Both the position numbers and the translations under genes were made by a program. Shown one piece after another: positions 24,081 to 37,100 of a stretch of DNA of 64,000 nucleotides. Position 1 is the stretch's first letter. Every line of letters starts with the position of its first letter. Below the pieces are notes generated by a model. The model saw only the letters and a list, made by a program, of their open reading frames with translations. It was not told the DNA's origin and did no database searches. The stretch comes from Glossina fuscipes (taxonomy: Eukaryota > Arthropoda > Insecta > Diptera > Glossinidae), in the NCBI RefSeq assembly GCF_014805625.2, contig NW_023998454.1, positions 1,765,957 to 1,829,956 on the forward strand. The letters run 5' to 3'.

Positions 24081-25850
24081 TAACAAAGCTTTTCCGATAA
24101 CCCTCTTATCTGAACTTTACACCCCAACTAACCAGTGCAGTGTCTGTTTAATAAGTGACAAAAAGTGGGCGTTATCACATCAGCTCCTCTTCCCCGTTTA
24201 AATGAACTAATGCAACTATTATATGTTTATTAATGATAAATGAAAGCTTTTACTCTGCTTACATGGTGAAAATCACATGCAAGTGCGTAAGAAATATAAA
24301 AATTTGTAGATGGTTTAACACGATCCACTATATACTCTAGTTATTTACACCGTATGTAGAAAAAATGACGAGCAAATATACCAACATTATGATTGCAAAC
24401 TTGCCGTAGTAAGTGCAAAATCTCAGGATAGCATCGTTCGTGTTGAATTGAAATTGGATTGATTACTTGGCTCGATTTTTGTGCTTGTGTCGAAATAAAG
24501 AATATCTGCATATCTAGATATTAAGAAGAAAAGACGTTAGGGCTCCCAGTTTTAGGCGATTGAAACGTATTCGTTTTTATAGCATAAAGTCTTTCTGGGA
24601 ATATTTTGTCTTTACCGTTTGGTTCAACTGCTGTTTTATTACGTTTTCTTAGGAGGCGACAAAATTTCTTAATAAAATGGTCAATAGAAAACTCGCACTT
24701 TGCCAATTGCAATTTCTTTGATACCAAACAATCCTCTATTTGATTTGTTCATATCATCTTTGAAACTTCAGACACAATTGCCTCGTTCACGTGTTAAGTT
24801 AAAATGATTTCATAGATATTGTAAACCAAGCAAAAAAGCTAAAAATAACCAGAACCAGAACAAATATTCGATATCTTTCCAAATTTTCTAACATTGACGG
24901 GGACGTGAAACAGGTCGCGTACGAAATTTATAAATATAAGCTTTGAGGACCAAAACCTAATGCAAGCTCAGTTTAAACGATTTGAAGGTTTTGTGGAAGA
25001 GATTCAAGTTTTCGAATAAAGAGACAAACTAATACGAAATATTGCAAATATATGCTAAAATCCTCGGCTGGTAAAGGAAAGGGGCAAAATAATTATGAGC
25101 CCTCAGAGAAAAAAACTTAGAAGATATTAAAAGAAAGAAGCATCCTAGAAGATTTGCAACGGTCTTCGAAACCGTCCAAGATTGTTCAGCTTAAAATTTT
25201 ATATCGTCTTATTATATGGACGGAGGTGACAAGAAAAGCCGGTAGTGGGGTGAAATAGTTCTGTCTGATCTTTAATAACTGAAGCTCTGCATGGGTCATT
25301 TGGAGTTCCGATGTATTTTCCCAAAGGTCATATAAGTTTCACATTTGGAAAGGATATCAGGCCAACCGTACTTTTCCCATCCAACCAAGTTTAGTTGGTT
25401 GATGAGGGCAATACCATTGCTACGGCTCATTAATAGTGGCATATATTGTTACCCCTGTACCATTGGCGAGCTCCGCCACATTTGTTTCACATATTCCCTG
25501 TTCAAGTGAAGAAGAGATTATTTAACTGTAAGCGCTAATTGATGGCCCATTAACAGACTTCTAATAAGTACTGGCGAACGGTTACATTTACATCCAATTG
25601 TAAGAAGATTAATTTTTTCTACAAAGAGATCGGTGCAGATTATAAGTCGATGACCAAAACCGCATATTCTAAATCCTTTTTATCGCTACAAACGGTACAG
25701 AAAACTTAGTTAACCTTCTAGGAGCCACATAGCGATGTTAAATGAAATCATAATAATGCTAATGGAAGTGTTAGCCTATAAAAAATTTCAAAAACAAGTG
25801 CAAACCAAATAAATATTTGTGCATATATTACGATTGCTAAAAGCTTACGT
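24081..25850. other. Gene-free spacer
   Basis: No convincing gene was seen. Low-scoring frames such as 24521-24727 (-) lack support. Some tracts (24840-25560) look like old repeats, but I could not classify them. Confidence 0.5.
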
Positions 25851-25856
25851 TTTATT
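25851..25856 (-). terminator. Poly(A) signal of the Cys-rich gene at 25898
   Basis: AATAAA on the minus strand, 42 nt beyond the stop codon. Confidence 0.6.
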
Positions 25857-25897
25857 AAATAAAACAAAAAATTTTACAATTTAGAACAACAACCCTT

Positions 25898-27407
25898 CTA
25901 CATGACATTGGAACACCAACTTTCATAACAACCATCTGCTTCTTGACAACCGAAAGAACCCGGATAATGAAAGCAATACTGTCGTTGATCGTAAAAGCGG
26001 CATCGATGCGACGGGCAATTGTAACGGTAACAATACGTTGAACAGAATTCCATATGACCTCCACTACAACCCGAACAATCGTAATAGTCTAAAAATGGGA
26101 AAAAAACGCAAAGGAAAAGAACGAAACAAAAATAAGTTGGATTTAGTTGATCAGTGCGGTTAGCAAGTTGACAAACAAACCTCTAACCGGCGGACACATT
26201 CCTGCTGTTTGACAATTCGCCGACATAGGCGGCATTACCATCCATGGATGTTGATAATGCATACGCGGCGGTTTTAAGTATACCATAGGTGCAACGCAAA
26301 TCTTACCACATAAGTACTTACGACGACTACGGCAACTCCAACGTCCATCTTTCTTTTCACAAACACGTGGCGATCGAACTATACAACACTTTTGAGTAGT
26401 ATTTGTTCCTCTCTCATGAGAATCACCATTGTCACATTTATCCCCACTGCCGTCAAGTTCACCACTTTTATCGTCATCACAATCAGAACGATCATCATTA
26501 TAATGATAATCGTCGCCGCTATGTCCATGCTTTGATGATAATTGTAATGTGACCGAGGCATCCACCGTTAAGTTGTTTACACGGTTTATTACAATATCGG
26601 TTTTCGTCCCATTAAAGTGACTTGTCACTGTGTGATTAAAGACAATATTATGCTCAATAGGCTTAACTGGAGAGCAACTGAATCCAGTCCAAATCGTACC
26701 ATCCGGACACTCTATGACTAAACAACGCCCGTTTTTAAGAACTGTACCCTTAGGACAGTAGAAGGTGTGACATTTCTCACCAAATTTTACCGTACCAGAG
26801 GGACAATCGCCCGGTTTTCCCGTAGGTGTTGGCGGACGTGCCGATGTCGAAGAACCATTCGGAGGAGATGGGGTAACTGGGCTAACTGTTGAAGGACCAT
26901 TTAAATGACAAGTTGGAGGACAGAAAGTTGGATTTGCACAAGTCGTTGAAGTGCAACAGGTACTTTGTTGAACACACGGACTAACATAATTTGAAATGCC
27001 ACAACAATAACAAGTTTGTTGTTGTACACAATTAGTTACGCAAGCAATTGGACAACAACCGTTATTGATAGAAATTTCACCTGCAAATATAAGTAAATTA
27101 CTAACCTAAAAGTAGTTTTTCTTTTGCTTTTGTACTTACTTGCCGTACAAATATTTTGAGTGATAGCGTTACAAACTCCATTGAAATATACATGCATCTG
27201 TGGACATCTAGAATCTTGAACAACGCATGTATTACCAGCTTGTATATAACCCTGAGAACAATTCTAAAAAATACTAGGTATCATCATTAAGATCTTTATA
27301 ACAAAAACTCGCAACAGTTGATTACTTACACCTCGCGTTGCCCAAGGAAGCGTTAGAAACAATGTTACCATTAGCAATTTTATATAATCACGGATTTGTG
27401 ATGCCAT
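25898..27407 (-). CDS. Secreted Cys-rich protein, 4 exons (unidentified)
   Basis: Exons on the minus strand are 27330-27407, 27140-27263, 26181-27080 and 25898-26088, with GT-AG introns in phases 0, 1 and 1. They give 430 residues. Exon 1 (26 codons) encodes a signal peptide (hydrophobic LLMVTLFLTLPWA). Next come many Cys pairs (residues about 75-110), a Pro/Ser/Thr linker, CPSG/CPKG/CPDG-type short Cys repeats (about 150-205), an Asp/His-rich segment, and a CC-x7-C-x8-C-x7-C-x3-C motif at about 299-330 ending in a VYLKPP-like stretch. Exon 4 holds a second module with CSGC, CYRYNC and a YPGSFGC-like sequence. It is a paralogue of the divergent gene at 27706-28988: same exon phases, same exon 1 length, same two modules. 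Function unknown. A secreted extracellular role is inferred from the signal peptide and cysteines. Confidence 0.85.
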
Positions 27408-27705
27408 TATTATAAGCAGATCGATACGACATCAAACACAAATGATCGACAACTGATGCGCTCACTCTTGTTGTATGTTTCTAAATAGTGTTTGAAAAAT
27501 GTAAAAAGAAAAATTTGATTTGGATTTATATGCTGTCATCATTATCAGCTGACCATATGGCCTTGGCCCAAACACGTTCTCTTTATGCCGACTTACAGCT
27601 AATTGCATATTATGCGATCATTAAATCTCTGTTCCGTCCATCCTATGCTCTAAGTAAACTTATTTAAATGATCGATCGTTTCAGTTTCACTTTGAAAACG
27701 TTCAG
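27408..27705. promoter_or_regulatory. Divergent promoter between two Cys-rich genes
   Basis: About 300 bp separate the two start codons. For the minus gene, an Inr-like TCAGTT (27451-27456, start near 27454) lies 33 nt from a TATA-like TATTTAG (27481-27487). For the plus gene, TATTTAAA (27661-27668) and TCAGTT (27681-27686) are present, but the spacing of about 22 nt is short. The sites are read by eye. Confidence 0.45.
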
Positions 27706-28988
27706 ATGCAGATGGCAAAGGATTTTAAACTGTTTTTATTGCTTATCGCTCTAAATGTGAATCATATTAATAATCAGTGGCCGGTAAGTAACCATAGGAA
27801 GCCTTAAGTAAACATGAGTGCACTAACTAAGTGAATTGATCATATCAAAAATCAGGTAATTGTACCGCAATGCCCACCCGGCTATGAATTGAGAATGAAT
27901 TTATGTCATTTTGTCGAAACGCAACCAAACCGATGCCAACAAGGTCAGTTGCAAATAAAATTTGTAGATATTAGCATAAGACACTGAAAAATAAATTTTT
28001 TAGGTTATTTTTCCCCTTGTACGCATTTATTAAATTCTACAAACGCGATCTTGAATGATAAAGGAATTACTACGACGTCAGTTCGGCAACAAAAACGTTG
28101 TCCACATGACTCAGTTTTTATAGATGAAAAATGCCGCAAAATCATTTGCACCATGGGTGAATACTATCAGGGCCAGTGTTTGCATCCCGCCTGCCCACCG
28201 GGTTTGGTATGGCGTGGAAAACGCTGTCAAAAACCCGGCTACCTTGAAACTATTATTGAAATTGATAACGTATTAATTAATAAAATATACGATAAACCCT
28301 ACACCGTTATCGAAAACAGCACAAGTCACGTCGCTCATCATAACGATATCAGTAAAATTACCCCTATTCCTGCTACTACTAATGCGAGTCCCCGCCAAAC
28401 TCCGTCTACTGTGAAGCCTACGGCTCCAAGCACTCCTCGAAGCACTCCTACCAAGCGCCCTGTTTCTACGACCACCACTACTAGGCCTAACGGGAACACC
28501 AGCACTCCGCCTTTGGAGTGTTGCGTGGTGGTGACACCTCGTATTTGTAAACTTTATGGTGAAAAATGGGTTTGCTTTAATCGTCGTAGCAGAACTTGTG
28601 AGGCCAGAATATGTACAGCATCTATCGTTTATTTAAAAGCTCCTGAAATTCGTTACAGACATCCTTTACTGATAATGCCACCAAATCCAAATTTAACAAG
28701 TTGTCAAGAAAGCAGCTGCGACATGTTTACTACGAACAACGGTAGTTGCTTATATAATTATTGTTTATTCATATTGCACTCCCGTACTGCTTGATTTTTT
28801 CAGATACTATTGATTGTTCTGGATGCTCTCATAGTAATTTTGCAAAATGTTCTTCATATTGTTATCGTTATATGTGCCCGGCGGGTTCTTGTGCTTTCAT
28901 GGATCTAGAAGCATACTGTAATTTAAATTACTACCCAGGAAAATTCGGCTGCTTAGAGCAAGATGGCTGTATATGGAATTGGTGTTAA
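27706..28988 (+). CDS. Secreted Cys-rich, Thr/Pro-rich protein, 4 exons
   Basis: Exons are 27706-27783, 27856-27943, 28004-28741 and 28804-28988, with introns in phases 0, 1 and 1. They give 362 residues. Exon 1 is a signal peptide (FKLFLLLIALNV). Short Cys repeats of CPPG type follow (about 32-45 and 88-130, including CPPGLVWRGKRC), then a Thr/Pro/Ser linker (about 173-226) that looks mucin-like. A CC-x7-C-x8-C-x7-C-x4-C motif starts at C228-C229 and ends in IVYLKAP. The last exon encodes a module with CSGC, CYRYMC, YYPGKFGC and a C-terminal WC. The gene is transcribed away from its paralogue at 25898-27407, with about 300 bp between them. The acceptor of exon 2 (aaaatcag) has a poor pyrimidine tract. 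The family is unknown to me. Product presumably extracellular. Confidence 0.85.
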
Positions 28989-29122
28989 ATTTTGTATAAT
29001 TTTTTTAACTAACTTGTTAAAATATATAATTGAAAACAACAAAACCCAATTAGAAACGCGAAAGCAGAAATTTTTAATCTTTTCTTTGCGATCAACAAAA
29101 AGTTTGCGTAAAAGCATTTTCA

Positions 29123-29128
29123 AATAAA
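29123..29128 (+). terminator. Poly(A) signal of the Cys-rich gene at 27706
   Basis: AATAAA 135 nt beyond the stop codon, the first clear hexamer downstream. Confidence 0.45.
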
Positions 29129-29129
29129 A

Positions 29130-31005
29130 GTTATTCCAATATAATAACAAAACATGTTAACCTCATAACAGACCACTGTTAACGAACATGTTAACTAAGT
29201 TATGTTATATTTTACATATTGAAAAGCTTTTACTTTTTATTTTCTACTTATTTTTGCATACTTTCTTGATAAATTGTTAGTTTTACAATGAGAGTTTAAT
29301 AGAATAGACGGGTAACGGAATAACCCGGATGAGTCGACCGTAACGTTGCTAATGCGATAAGTTTTAAATAAAAAAGAATTTATATAAATAAAAAGAAATT
29401 TAATGTTTAACATTAACATATATTCTTTGGTAATTTAGTGCATTTTGAATGGAAGTGTTTATGTTTGTTTTGTAATCGTATGTACATCTGTTTGTGCGTA
29501 CATGTTCAAGAGTGACATTTTGTTTTTACCGTATATTATAAATTGAGAAGAGTATGCAACTAAATAATGCTTTTTTCTCTGTTGCTCTCACAATCTCTGA
29601 TTGTTACAGAGCATTTATGCAGTTTTCTATGCACGATAGCGCAAAAGGAAGAGAACACTAACGAAAAAATAAAAAAAAAACATTATTAAAAACAATTCTG
29701 TAATTCAAAGAACAGATTGTATGTTAATTGGCAATTGTTGAAACTGCACGCGTTTTATACTTTAATCAGCTTATCGGGTATATGATACGATTACTAATGC
29801 TACGCCTTGTTTATACTGCGGCATCGGCACCGTTCATTATATATTCATGATGATGACGTTATTGTTGGTCTATGCTGTTTGATTTTAAAATTAATTGCTG
29901 AACAAAAAAAATACAATATTATTTTAGAAATTTTTAATTTTTTTCGATAAGATTGAAGCAGCAGCAACGCAGCTGAGGCAAGCAATACAAAAGAAAAGGG
30001 TTAATTATAATTTTGTTGATTCTTCAGCTTAAATGCTCTTACTAACAGCGTAAATTTATAATCCCCCCTTTTTAAACTTAACAAACTGCGACAAACAACA
30101 ACAAATGCCAACTGTAGGTATATACTTTTAACCGCATCCACATAAAAAATAATCGGTTTTGTTGTATTAGATTGAAATAGTTTGGGGTATGTAGGGGCGT
30201 TACAGTTACTACAATACCTTCACATGTATTCCGTTCACAGTAAACATCAACTGTGAGCGAATTTATTGAAATTCCATGCTGTAACTTCCTGCGGCGCAGA
30301 CATACAAGTGAGAGCTGGCGCAATCAAATTGCATACAATAGTATATATATGGCATATGTATACAACTATACATAAAACGCAATCGTGTGTACGTGTTGAC
30401 AACTGACGTTTGAACACTGCGTGACGTTTAATATTTACAAAATTCCGAACCGACCGACTGACAAAACGTTGCTGAAAACGTACATAAATATTCACGAAAA
30501 ACCTAAAGAAGCCAAAAAAAAGTGCATCATTGCATCTTTGAGAGAGAATTGAAACGATTTCAACGTAATGCAAAAAGGCTTAATTGATATGTATGTAGAA
30601 ATGTATTTTGATTTTGTTTTATCAAAAGCAAAAAAAAAGGTGGGGCTTCTTACAATGTATATTTGTTTATACTTCTATGCATCAATTTGCGATGTAAGGG
30701 GCTTTGTTGTTTTCTATCTATGAGGACCTTGAGTGTTAATTCCGTCAATCATTTCAAAGTTATTATTCCCACAATTAGTATCGATTTAACAGCTGGCCAT
30801 AGTCCACCCATACATAAATACAACACTTCTGAGCGCCTAGAGGAAAAATTTTCAACATAACAATTACTTTGGTGAGGTAAATTCATTTAAACAGGAATTT
30901 CAATACTCTTTGCTTTACTTAACTGTTTGTTGCCACTTACAGATTTAAGATTAACAAGACTACGAGTTTTTATTTTAAATTGAGCTTATATAAGAAATAT
31001 ATTTA
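29130..31005. other. Gene-free AT-rich DNA
   Basis: No open frame with support was seen. Overlapping minus frames at 30078-30573 have no motif or splice logic. Confidence 0.55.
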
Positions 31006-31009
31006 TAAA

Positions 31010-31680
31010 TATCAAGTCGCACCTCCTCGAATTTGGATGGCGTAGATCTAATTTTTGGATGCCAACGCATATAAGGATTCCTCCAACATGCAGGCACTCA
31101 GGGAAAGTACGCCCTCGCAAGTCCAATTTTTGGTGTGCTATTAACAAAACCTGTAAATAACTGTGTTAGGCGAAGTGATGTAGGATATCTATGGTTCGGA
31201 CAAAATTTTCTTCAAAAACACTTTCTGACGGATGTTAAATTAATTATAGATCCCGATCGAAAATATTTGTTAATCTGTTAGCCTAAGTCATTTATACTTA
31301 AAATAAACTATATGCGGTAATTGGTTGTTAAGCGGTATTTATGAGGTCATATTGCTGTGTAAACGATTTATAAACAAGCAAAAACACTATAATGGGGCAA
31401 TTAAATACCATACACAACTTCTTTTAATAGAGTTATTCATCTAGCGACTTTTCAAAATAAGTTCTTATACAGAAAGTGATCGAAAAAATGGTCCGATTCG
31501 AATCATTTTCAATACCTTTGGGCCAAAATACTTTTATCGAATTTCAACAAAATATCTCAAAATATTACTGCAAGAAAGGCGAATGGAAAGACAATATAAT
31601 ATAATATAATTAATATAATAAAAGTTGGACCTTTATCCAAGTCCTCCTAAATGTAGCATACATCCACTTAAACCATGCAT
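31010..31680 (+). repeat. Dispersed repeat A/B, eroded copy
   Basis: Block B (about 31010-31205, ending 'ggatatctatggttcgg') is followed by block A (about 31395-31680) with the 'atttcaacaaaatatctcaa' variant of the shared core. Here both blocks are in plus orientation, unlike the 18-kb copy. Confidence 0.55.
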
Positions 31681-34659
31681 CACGCATGGTATAAAAATTT
31701 TAAAAGCAAAGCAATCCTAAGTAAACAAAAGCGTGCGTAGGAACTTTGCTACATGCAAAAAAATAGGGAGTTTAGAACAAGAACATCACCTTTTGTCATG
31801 TTATGTTATACGTCTGCTACATATTTAAAAAAAAAAAAATAATAAAAAGATAATCCAACCGTGATGCCTTATCGCATCCCAAAATAACAATTAAGACTTC
31901 TTTAAATAACCACCACCAACAAACGTTGTTCAATTGTTCATTGTTAGTTCACCTGGTTTTAGAGTCGGTAGTGAAGGATGGGTTTAAAAGTGTAACGAGA
32001 AAAGTGTAAATTTATCCCAAAATAAGCCACAAAAGCCTACTAACAAGGTACGTAAACCCAGGAAAGAGAAAAATTCTTCTGAATAATTCTTTCTAAGCGC
32101 ATTTTGGGCAATAAATTTGTTGTAATGCCTTCAAATTTTACATTACTGCTTGCATTTTATACATTGTGACGACTACATACACTTCTACTCGTTTGGCAAT
32201 TCTCAACCATGTGAGAATAAGCGTCCACATTTGTTTACAATTCTCAATACTTGAACATGTATTTCTACTTAATATGCCTTGTTACGTGAACTAAGTTTTT
32301 GCATTTTTTTTAAACTTTATACGAAAGTGTTGTTCCATCCGCTCTTAATTATCCTAGACATCCGCGATGTACGGTGGCGTGTGTTTGTTTGCGCGTAGAA
32401 ACGATATCTGTTGCTACGCTATTCAAATATGTCAATGCCGAGAGCTTGAACATAGTTTGTAGAGCTACTGTTGAACATGGTGAGATCATACTCTGCGCAT
32501 AGACGGTTCACTATATTCCAGTGTAACGTGCTACGTTGCAAACTTAGAGAATTTTTTTTGGCTCCTGAGGGACAGCATCTATATACTCAGTTCGAGAGGC
32601 CGTCGACCCACCTGTGTATTATTGTAATGTATTATTTTATTTATGGGTTTTTCTGCTCGTTGGGTCTTAACATGTTGACGAACGGATAAACTGCAATGAG
32701 CTGCAGAATTGCCTATCTGAGGTCGGATTACCTATATTTTGTAAGGGAGTAATCAGATTATATATAATATTTCATACATAATTAATGCTACAACATCCAT
32801 CCGGATATATATCGAATTTTTGAAATAACTATTATAAAGTTTGAATGCTATAGTGTCCTCGTGTTAATTATGCCTGAGGCAAACTTTTGCAACTACATTC
32901 GAGTTTATCATGTGTAAAGTAAATCTCAACAATTTTTTCCAAACAATACGTTTTGATATTGAGGTTAGACCGCTGAAACATAGTCCGTTTCCTCAACACA
33001 CTAGGTATATATATGAGTACGCCGCATAACATATACTATAAACTGCTAGCGAATTGAACTTTTTGTAAACTAGATCGCAGTAATTTCATACATCTGGTAC
33101 CGATAACTGCTGATCAGTATTCGATAAGAAAATTTCATTCAATCAAACAAAATTTCAGTGCAAATGCTGGAAACTTTTATTGAATTACAATTTCGCAGAT
33201 ACAGGTGCTGTCAGACAGACTTTGGTTATCTCATATAAATGAATAAACATCACCATGTACAGAACGCCTTTTCATTTTAATCAATAACGTTTACCCTGCA
33301 CATGAAAATCCACAAATAATAAATAATGAAGAGAAATAAATTAAGTTTTTATTCTTTATTTCATTTTAGTATCTTGATTATACTTTAAATTCCAATGCTT
33401 TTAATTTATATCCGTATGCAATAACACAATAGCAGCACGAAAGCAAAATGTATTTGCTAATGTGAAAAATTTGCATTTGAGTATGTTTTTTTTTGTATTG
33501 GTGTATGGGTAGGCAAATATATGTATTTTTGTATATAAATATTACTTTTCCAGTTGTTAAGACAACTGATGTACTAATGTAAACAAATCGTTAAATATTC
33601 ACACAATTCTTAATGAGTTCGGTCATACAATACATGTGCATGTCAATCTTATCTCATACACATGCGCTTCATGCACACTACAATACAAAATATACTTTTA
33701 TGCAAATGTATATTAGAAAAGTAACAAAGCAAACAAACTAAATAATATATAGAAGAAAAAAATTATTAACCGCGTAGTTTCACACATATTCAATTTCTTC
33801 GCTTCTCTCTGTTTTGTTTTTTTTTCTTTTGCGTTTTAATTTTAATAAACAAAAGTTTTGTCTTCGCCTCCTTGGCCCAATGACAGCAGAAACAGTGCAC
33901 AGCATCATCTCTCCGCGTTATTGTTGAGTAAGACAAAAAAAAACACAAACAAAACAAAAAATCTCAGTGGTGTTCTCTTCGTCTCGTTTAATGTTGGGCC
34001 ATTAGATATGACTTTAGTTATTATAGTTGTAGATGTAGTTGCAGTTTTGTTGGTATTGTTGCTGTTATAGTCCCCCCAAAGAGGTTTCTTGCGCATATTT
34101 AATGTTAACCCTTACTCATGGCACTGTCCTACCCGAACAAGCCCGAAAACAGCCGCCACCATCACTATTACTACTACTAGTTACTAACAACACCATCAGC
34201 CAGCTTCGCCACGCCATGCCAGTCACTCTGTCAGTCATTTCAGCTCAACAGTCTGTTAGTTTCAGTCAGTATTCTCTTGAGTCTCGTGCGGTGGTGGTGG
34301 CTTTGGTAACGAAGCGCGAACATTAAGAATTAAACCAAAATAATGAAATAAAGTAAAAAAAAGACAAAAAAAAAAAAACAGAAAACATCACAAACAGATA
34401 CATATCAAGTAAAAATTTCCAATTTATTTTTGTGTTTTTATTTTTAATCAACAAAAATCACCAATATTTGAAGGAAAGAGGAAACCCACAAATTGACGTC
34501 GTGTTCACGGGCAAAAGCAATAAATGGTATTAAATTCATAACTGCGATAATCGTGCTAATTGAACGCTTTGTATGAGTGAGTGCAAGTGTGTATGGGAAT
34601 GTAAAATATGCATGTATGTATGCATGTTTGTGTAAATTACTGACCCAACAGTACCGGAG

Positions 34660-34685
34660 TAAGTGAGTGAGTGAGTGAGTGAGTG
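34660..34685. repeat. (GTGA)n microsatellite
   Basis: About six gtga units in a row, with one extra a at the 5' end. Confidence 0.9.
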
Positions 34686-35287
34686 TGCGCGCAATAAGAA
34701 AAATTGTGTTGTGATATATACACAACCAGCGCCTACCAGTTGCGTTTACCTTGAGTAATGTTAAATAAATGAATGTTGTCGTTGCCGTTGGTGATACCAA
34801 CGCATACGTTAAATAAAATTAAAAAGAAAAAAAAAAGCGAAAAGATAAACAAAAAATTAAGAGTACAGACATAAAAACCACTCAGTGCTGTAATAATTTG
34901 TAAAAGTTTGTCATTTCTTTCTCCTTTTTTTAAGTTTATCTATTTATTTTTTATTTATTTATTTATTTTCTTTTTTTTATTTTTTTTTTATGATATTCTT
35001 TCGGTTTTTATGTGTTACAGTAAAAGTAAACAAAACAAACAAATGATAACTTTGTGTCTTTCAACCATATGTGACAGTTTCCTAAGGTAGAAGATGGCAG
35101 CAAAAGAGTAAAATAAAAAAGTGTTATGCGGCACCACGCCCTCAACTACATCGGGATATTAAAACAATAAGTTGAAATATACATAGCTATAACAGTTCAA
35201 GTGCACACACATTTCGCATAAGCGGGTGTTTATAGAACCACACACTCAATTTCATATGCGCATAAAGAAATAAGTCAAACAAACTGA

Positions 35288-35316
35288 TCGACTGACTGAC
35301 TGACTGACTGACTGAT
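35288..35316. repeat. (GACT)n microsatellite
   Basis: About seven gact units followed by degenerate ones. Confidence 0.9.
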
Positions 35317-35920
35317 TGTCTAACCAAATAACTAACTGACAAACTGACTAGCTGTATGTCTGTTTAATTGTGAGAGTTGTTCTTGTGTTTTTGTTGCCAT
35401 TAACGAATGCGATTGTGCGAGCGAAAGGGTTTGCGGGTGTGCGTGTAAATGAAGCAGTGTATATCAAACGAACGTCAACAACATCATAATCGTCAACGTT
35501 GACACTTATACGTTGATGTCGAGTTGTTTTGCGGTTGAGCTGTGTAATTGTAAAAGTAAGCAAAAATATTTTTATAGAAAACTTTTCTCCTTTTTTTTTC
35601 CTTTATTATTTATTTATTTAACTTGCATAAATAACAGCTTTATTACTTACACACATAGTTATGGGATTTTTATCATTTATAAATAAACGTACAGCCCTGG
35701 ACACATTAAAAACTACCGCGAGAAACTTTAATAAACATTTTTGAATTATATAACTAAAGAATTTTATTCTTAGCCATGCTGTGATACGAACAAATACTGT
35801 TTTAGAAAAGTTGTTTGATCATTTTTTTATTCTTTCTCATTTTGTCGGTTAATACGACGGATGCTAAACTCAGTTATAAAATATAAAAATAATTGTATCC
35901 TACAACATCTGTGTTGCAGG

Positions 35921-37100
35921 AGTATATTAAGTTAACGCGCGAATTGATGCAACGCCCAGAAAGATTGGTTATAGATCCGTCTTTTATTATACTGATCGAT
36001 TCACAAAGTTATTCCGCCCGTATATCTTTGTTCGTTTGGATCCAATCTACATGTCGTTATTTTTCAGGTATATGGAACAAGTTTGGTACATTGGTGTATT
36101 TTAGCACAAGAACGAACACAAATGGTTCGAATCAGGGGATTTTTTTGACCACTTCCTACTTAAAATCTTCCTTTGAAATGTCGTTACATGAATAGGGTTA
36201 GGGCGTGTTACAGAGTAACGCTTTTACATGTTTTCAATCAAGATCATTTTCATTATTTCACAATCCAAATTGGTTTGGAGTGTTGTTAGAACATGTGGTT
36301 CATTGCAATGCTGAAAAGTACAATATATATCGTGAATTGTATTATATGTTCCAAGAAAGAAAAAAATGGCTGCGCTGGTTGCACCATTAAAGTGATCCGG
36401 AAAAGTTAAGTACGATTCCGTTAAGAATGAAAGCAAAGCTAATGCTCCACTTGCCGAGGTCATGGTCTACACACGCAACACCGAACAATATAAGTCGTAC
36501 ATACCAATTACCAACGAATCAATGACCGATTTGCTTACAATGTGCCGGGTAGACTGACAAAGAGGCGCCTAAATGTAGTAGTGTAGTATTTTTATGGATA
36601 GGCGGCAAGCGATCTCCTTCGTAAAAAATACATTAAATGTTTGTCCTTTATCCCAGTCAACATACTGGCAAAAAAGTATTACGAAACGACCAGAAAAAAA
36701 ACAAAAGGGTCGTCGCAGATACCACAACGCGTGTCCAACGTCAAATAATTTGTTGCACTTTGCATTTGGAAGACCCATTGGAAAGACAAAAGGCAAAATG
36801 GACAGATTCTTATATTTATACTTTCGACACTCTGTCAAAAAATTAATTTTTAACACACGCTAACGGCCTAACCCGTTTGGTAAGGATTATAGATGACTCC
36901 TTATTATTAGGAAATATTAAAATTTTGGGAAAGGCCGGCGCTTAGAAAACGAAGAGAATCTCGTTGAACCTTCGGTGAAGAATGTAAAAAAACAACAATG
37001 AATTTTTGGAAGCTATCAAAGAAGTTTGGTGTTGCATATCGAACAAGACATGTTAAAGGGTTATCGAAAGCATTGGTCAGGAATGTTGGGTAATTGATGG
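35921..37100 (+). pseudogene. Unidentified coding-like patches, probably a decayed gene
   Basis: After an acceptor-like 'gtgttgcag' at 35912-35920, a frame opens with EYIKLTRELMQRPERL and runs to 36195. Further patches in other frames are 36205-36390 (WFGVLLEHVVHC...), 36415-36555 (LAEVMVYTRNTEQYKSYIP, with coding-like third positions), 36637-36846 (LHLEDPLERQKAKW) and near 37040 (MLKGYRKHWSG). They share a strand but change frame, with stops between. This suggests a degenerate gene or element. I do not recognise the family. Confidence 0.35.

Larger units (their letters stand above)
31681..35880. other. Gene-free DNA with simple repeats
   Basis: No coding exon is supported. The 33.8-34.3 kb part is unusually GC-richer, with TCAGTC-type initiator-like motifs near 34230-34275 and a GGTGGTGGTGG stretch. 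It could be a spliced 5'UTR or promoter of a distant gene, but nothing confirms this. Simple repeats are listed separately. Confidence 0.45.

Noticed and set aside
25855..26064. A 69-residue minus-strand frame
   Set aside because: It is an alternative frame over the last exon of the Cys-rich gene. The spliced frame matches the paralogue.
33858..34326. Overlapping plus and minus frames near 34 kb
   Set aside because: They arise from low-complexity T/G-rich and A-rich DNA and have no conserved features.
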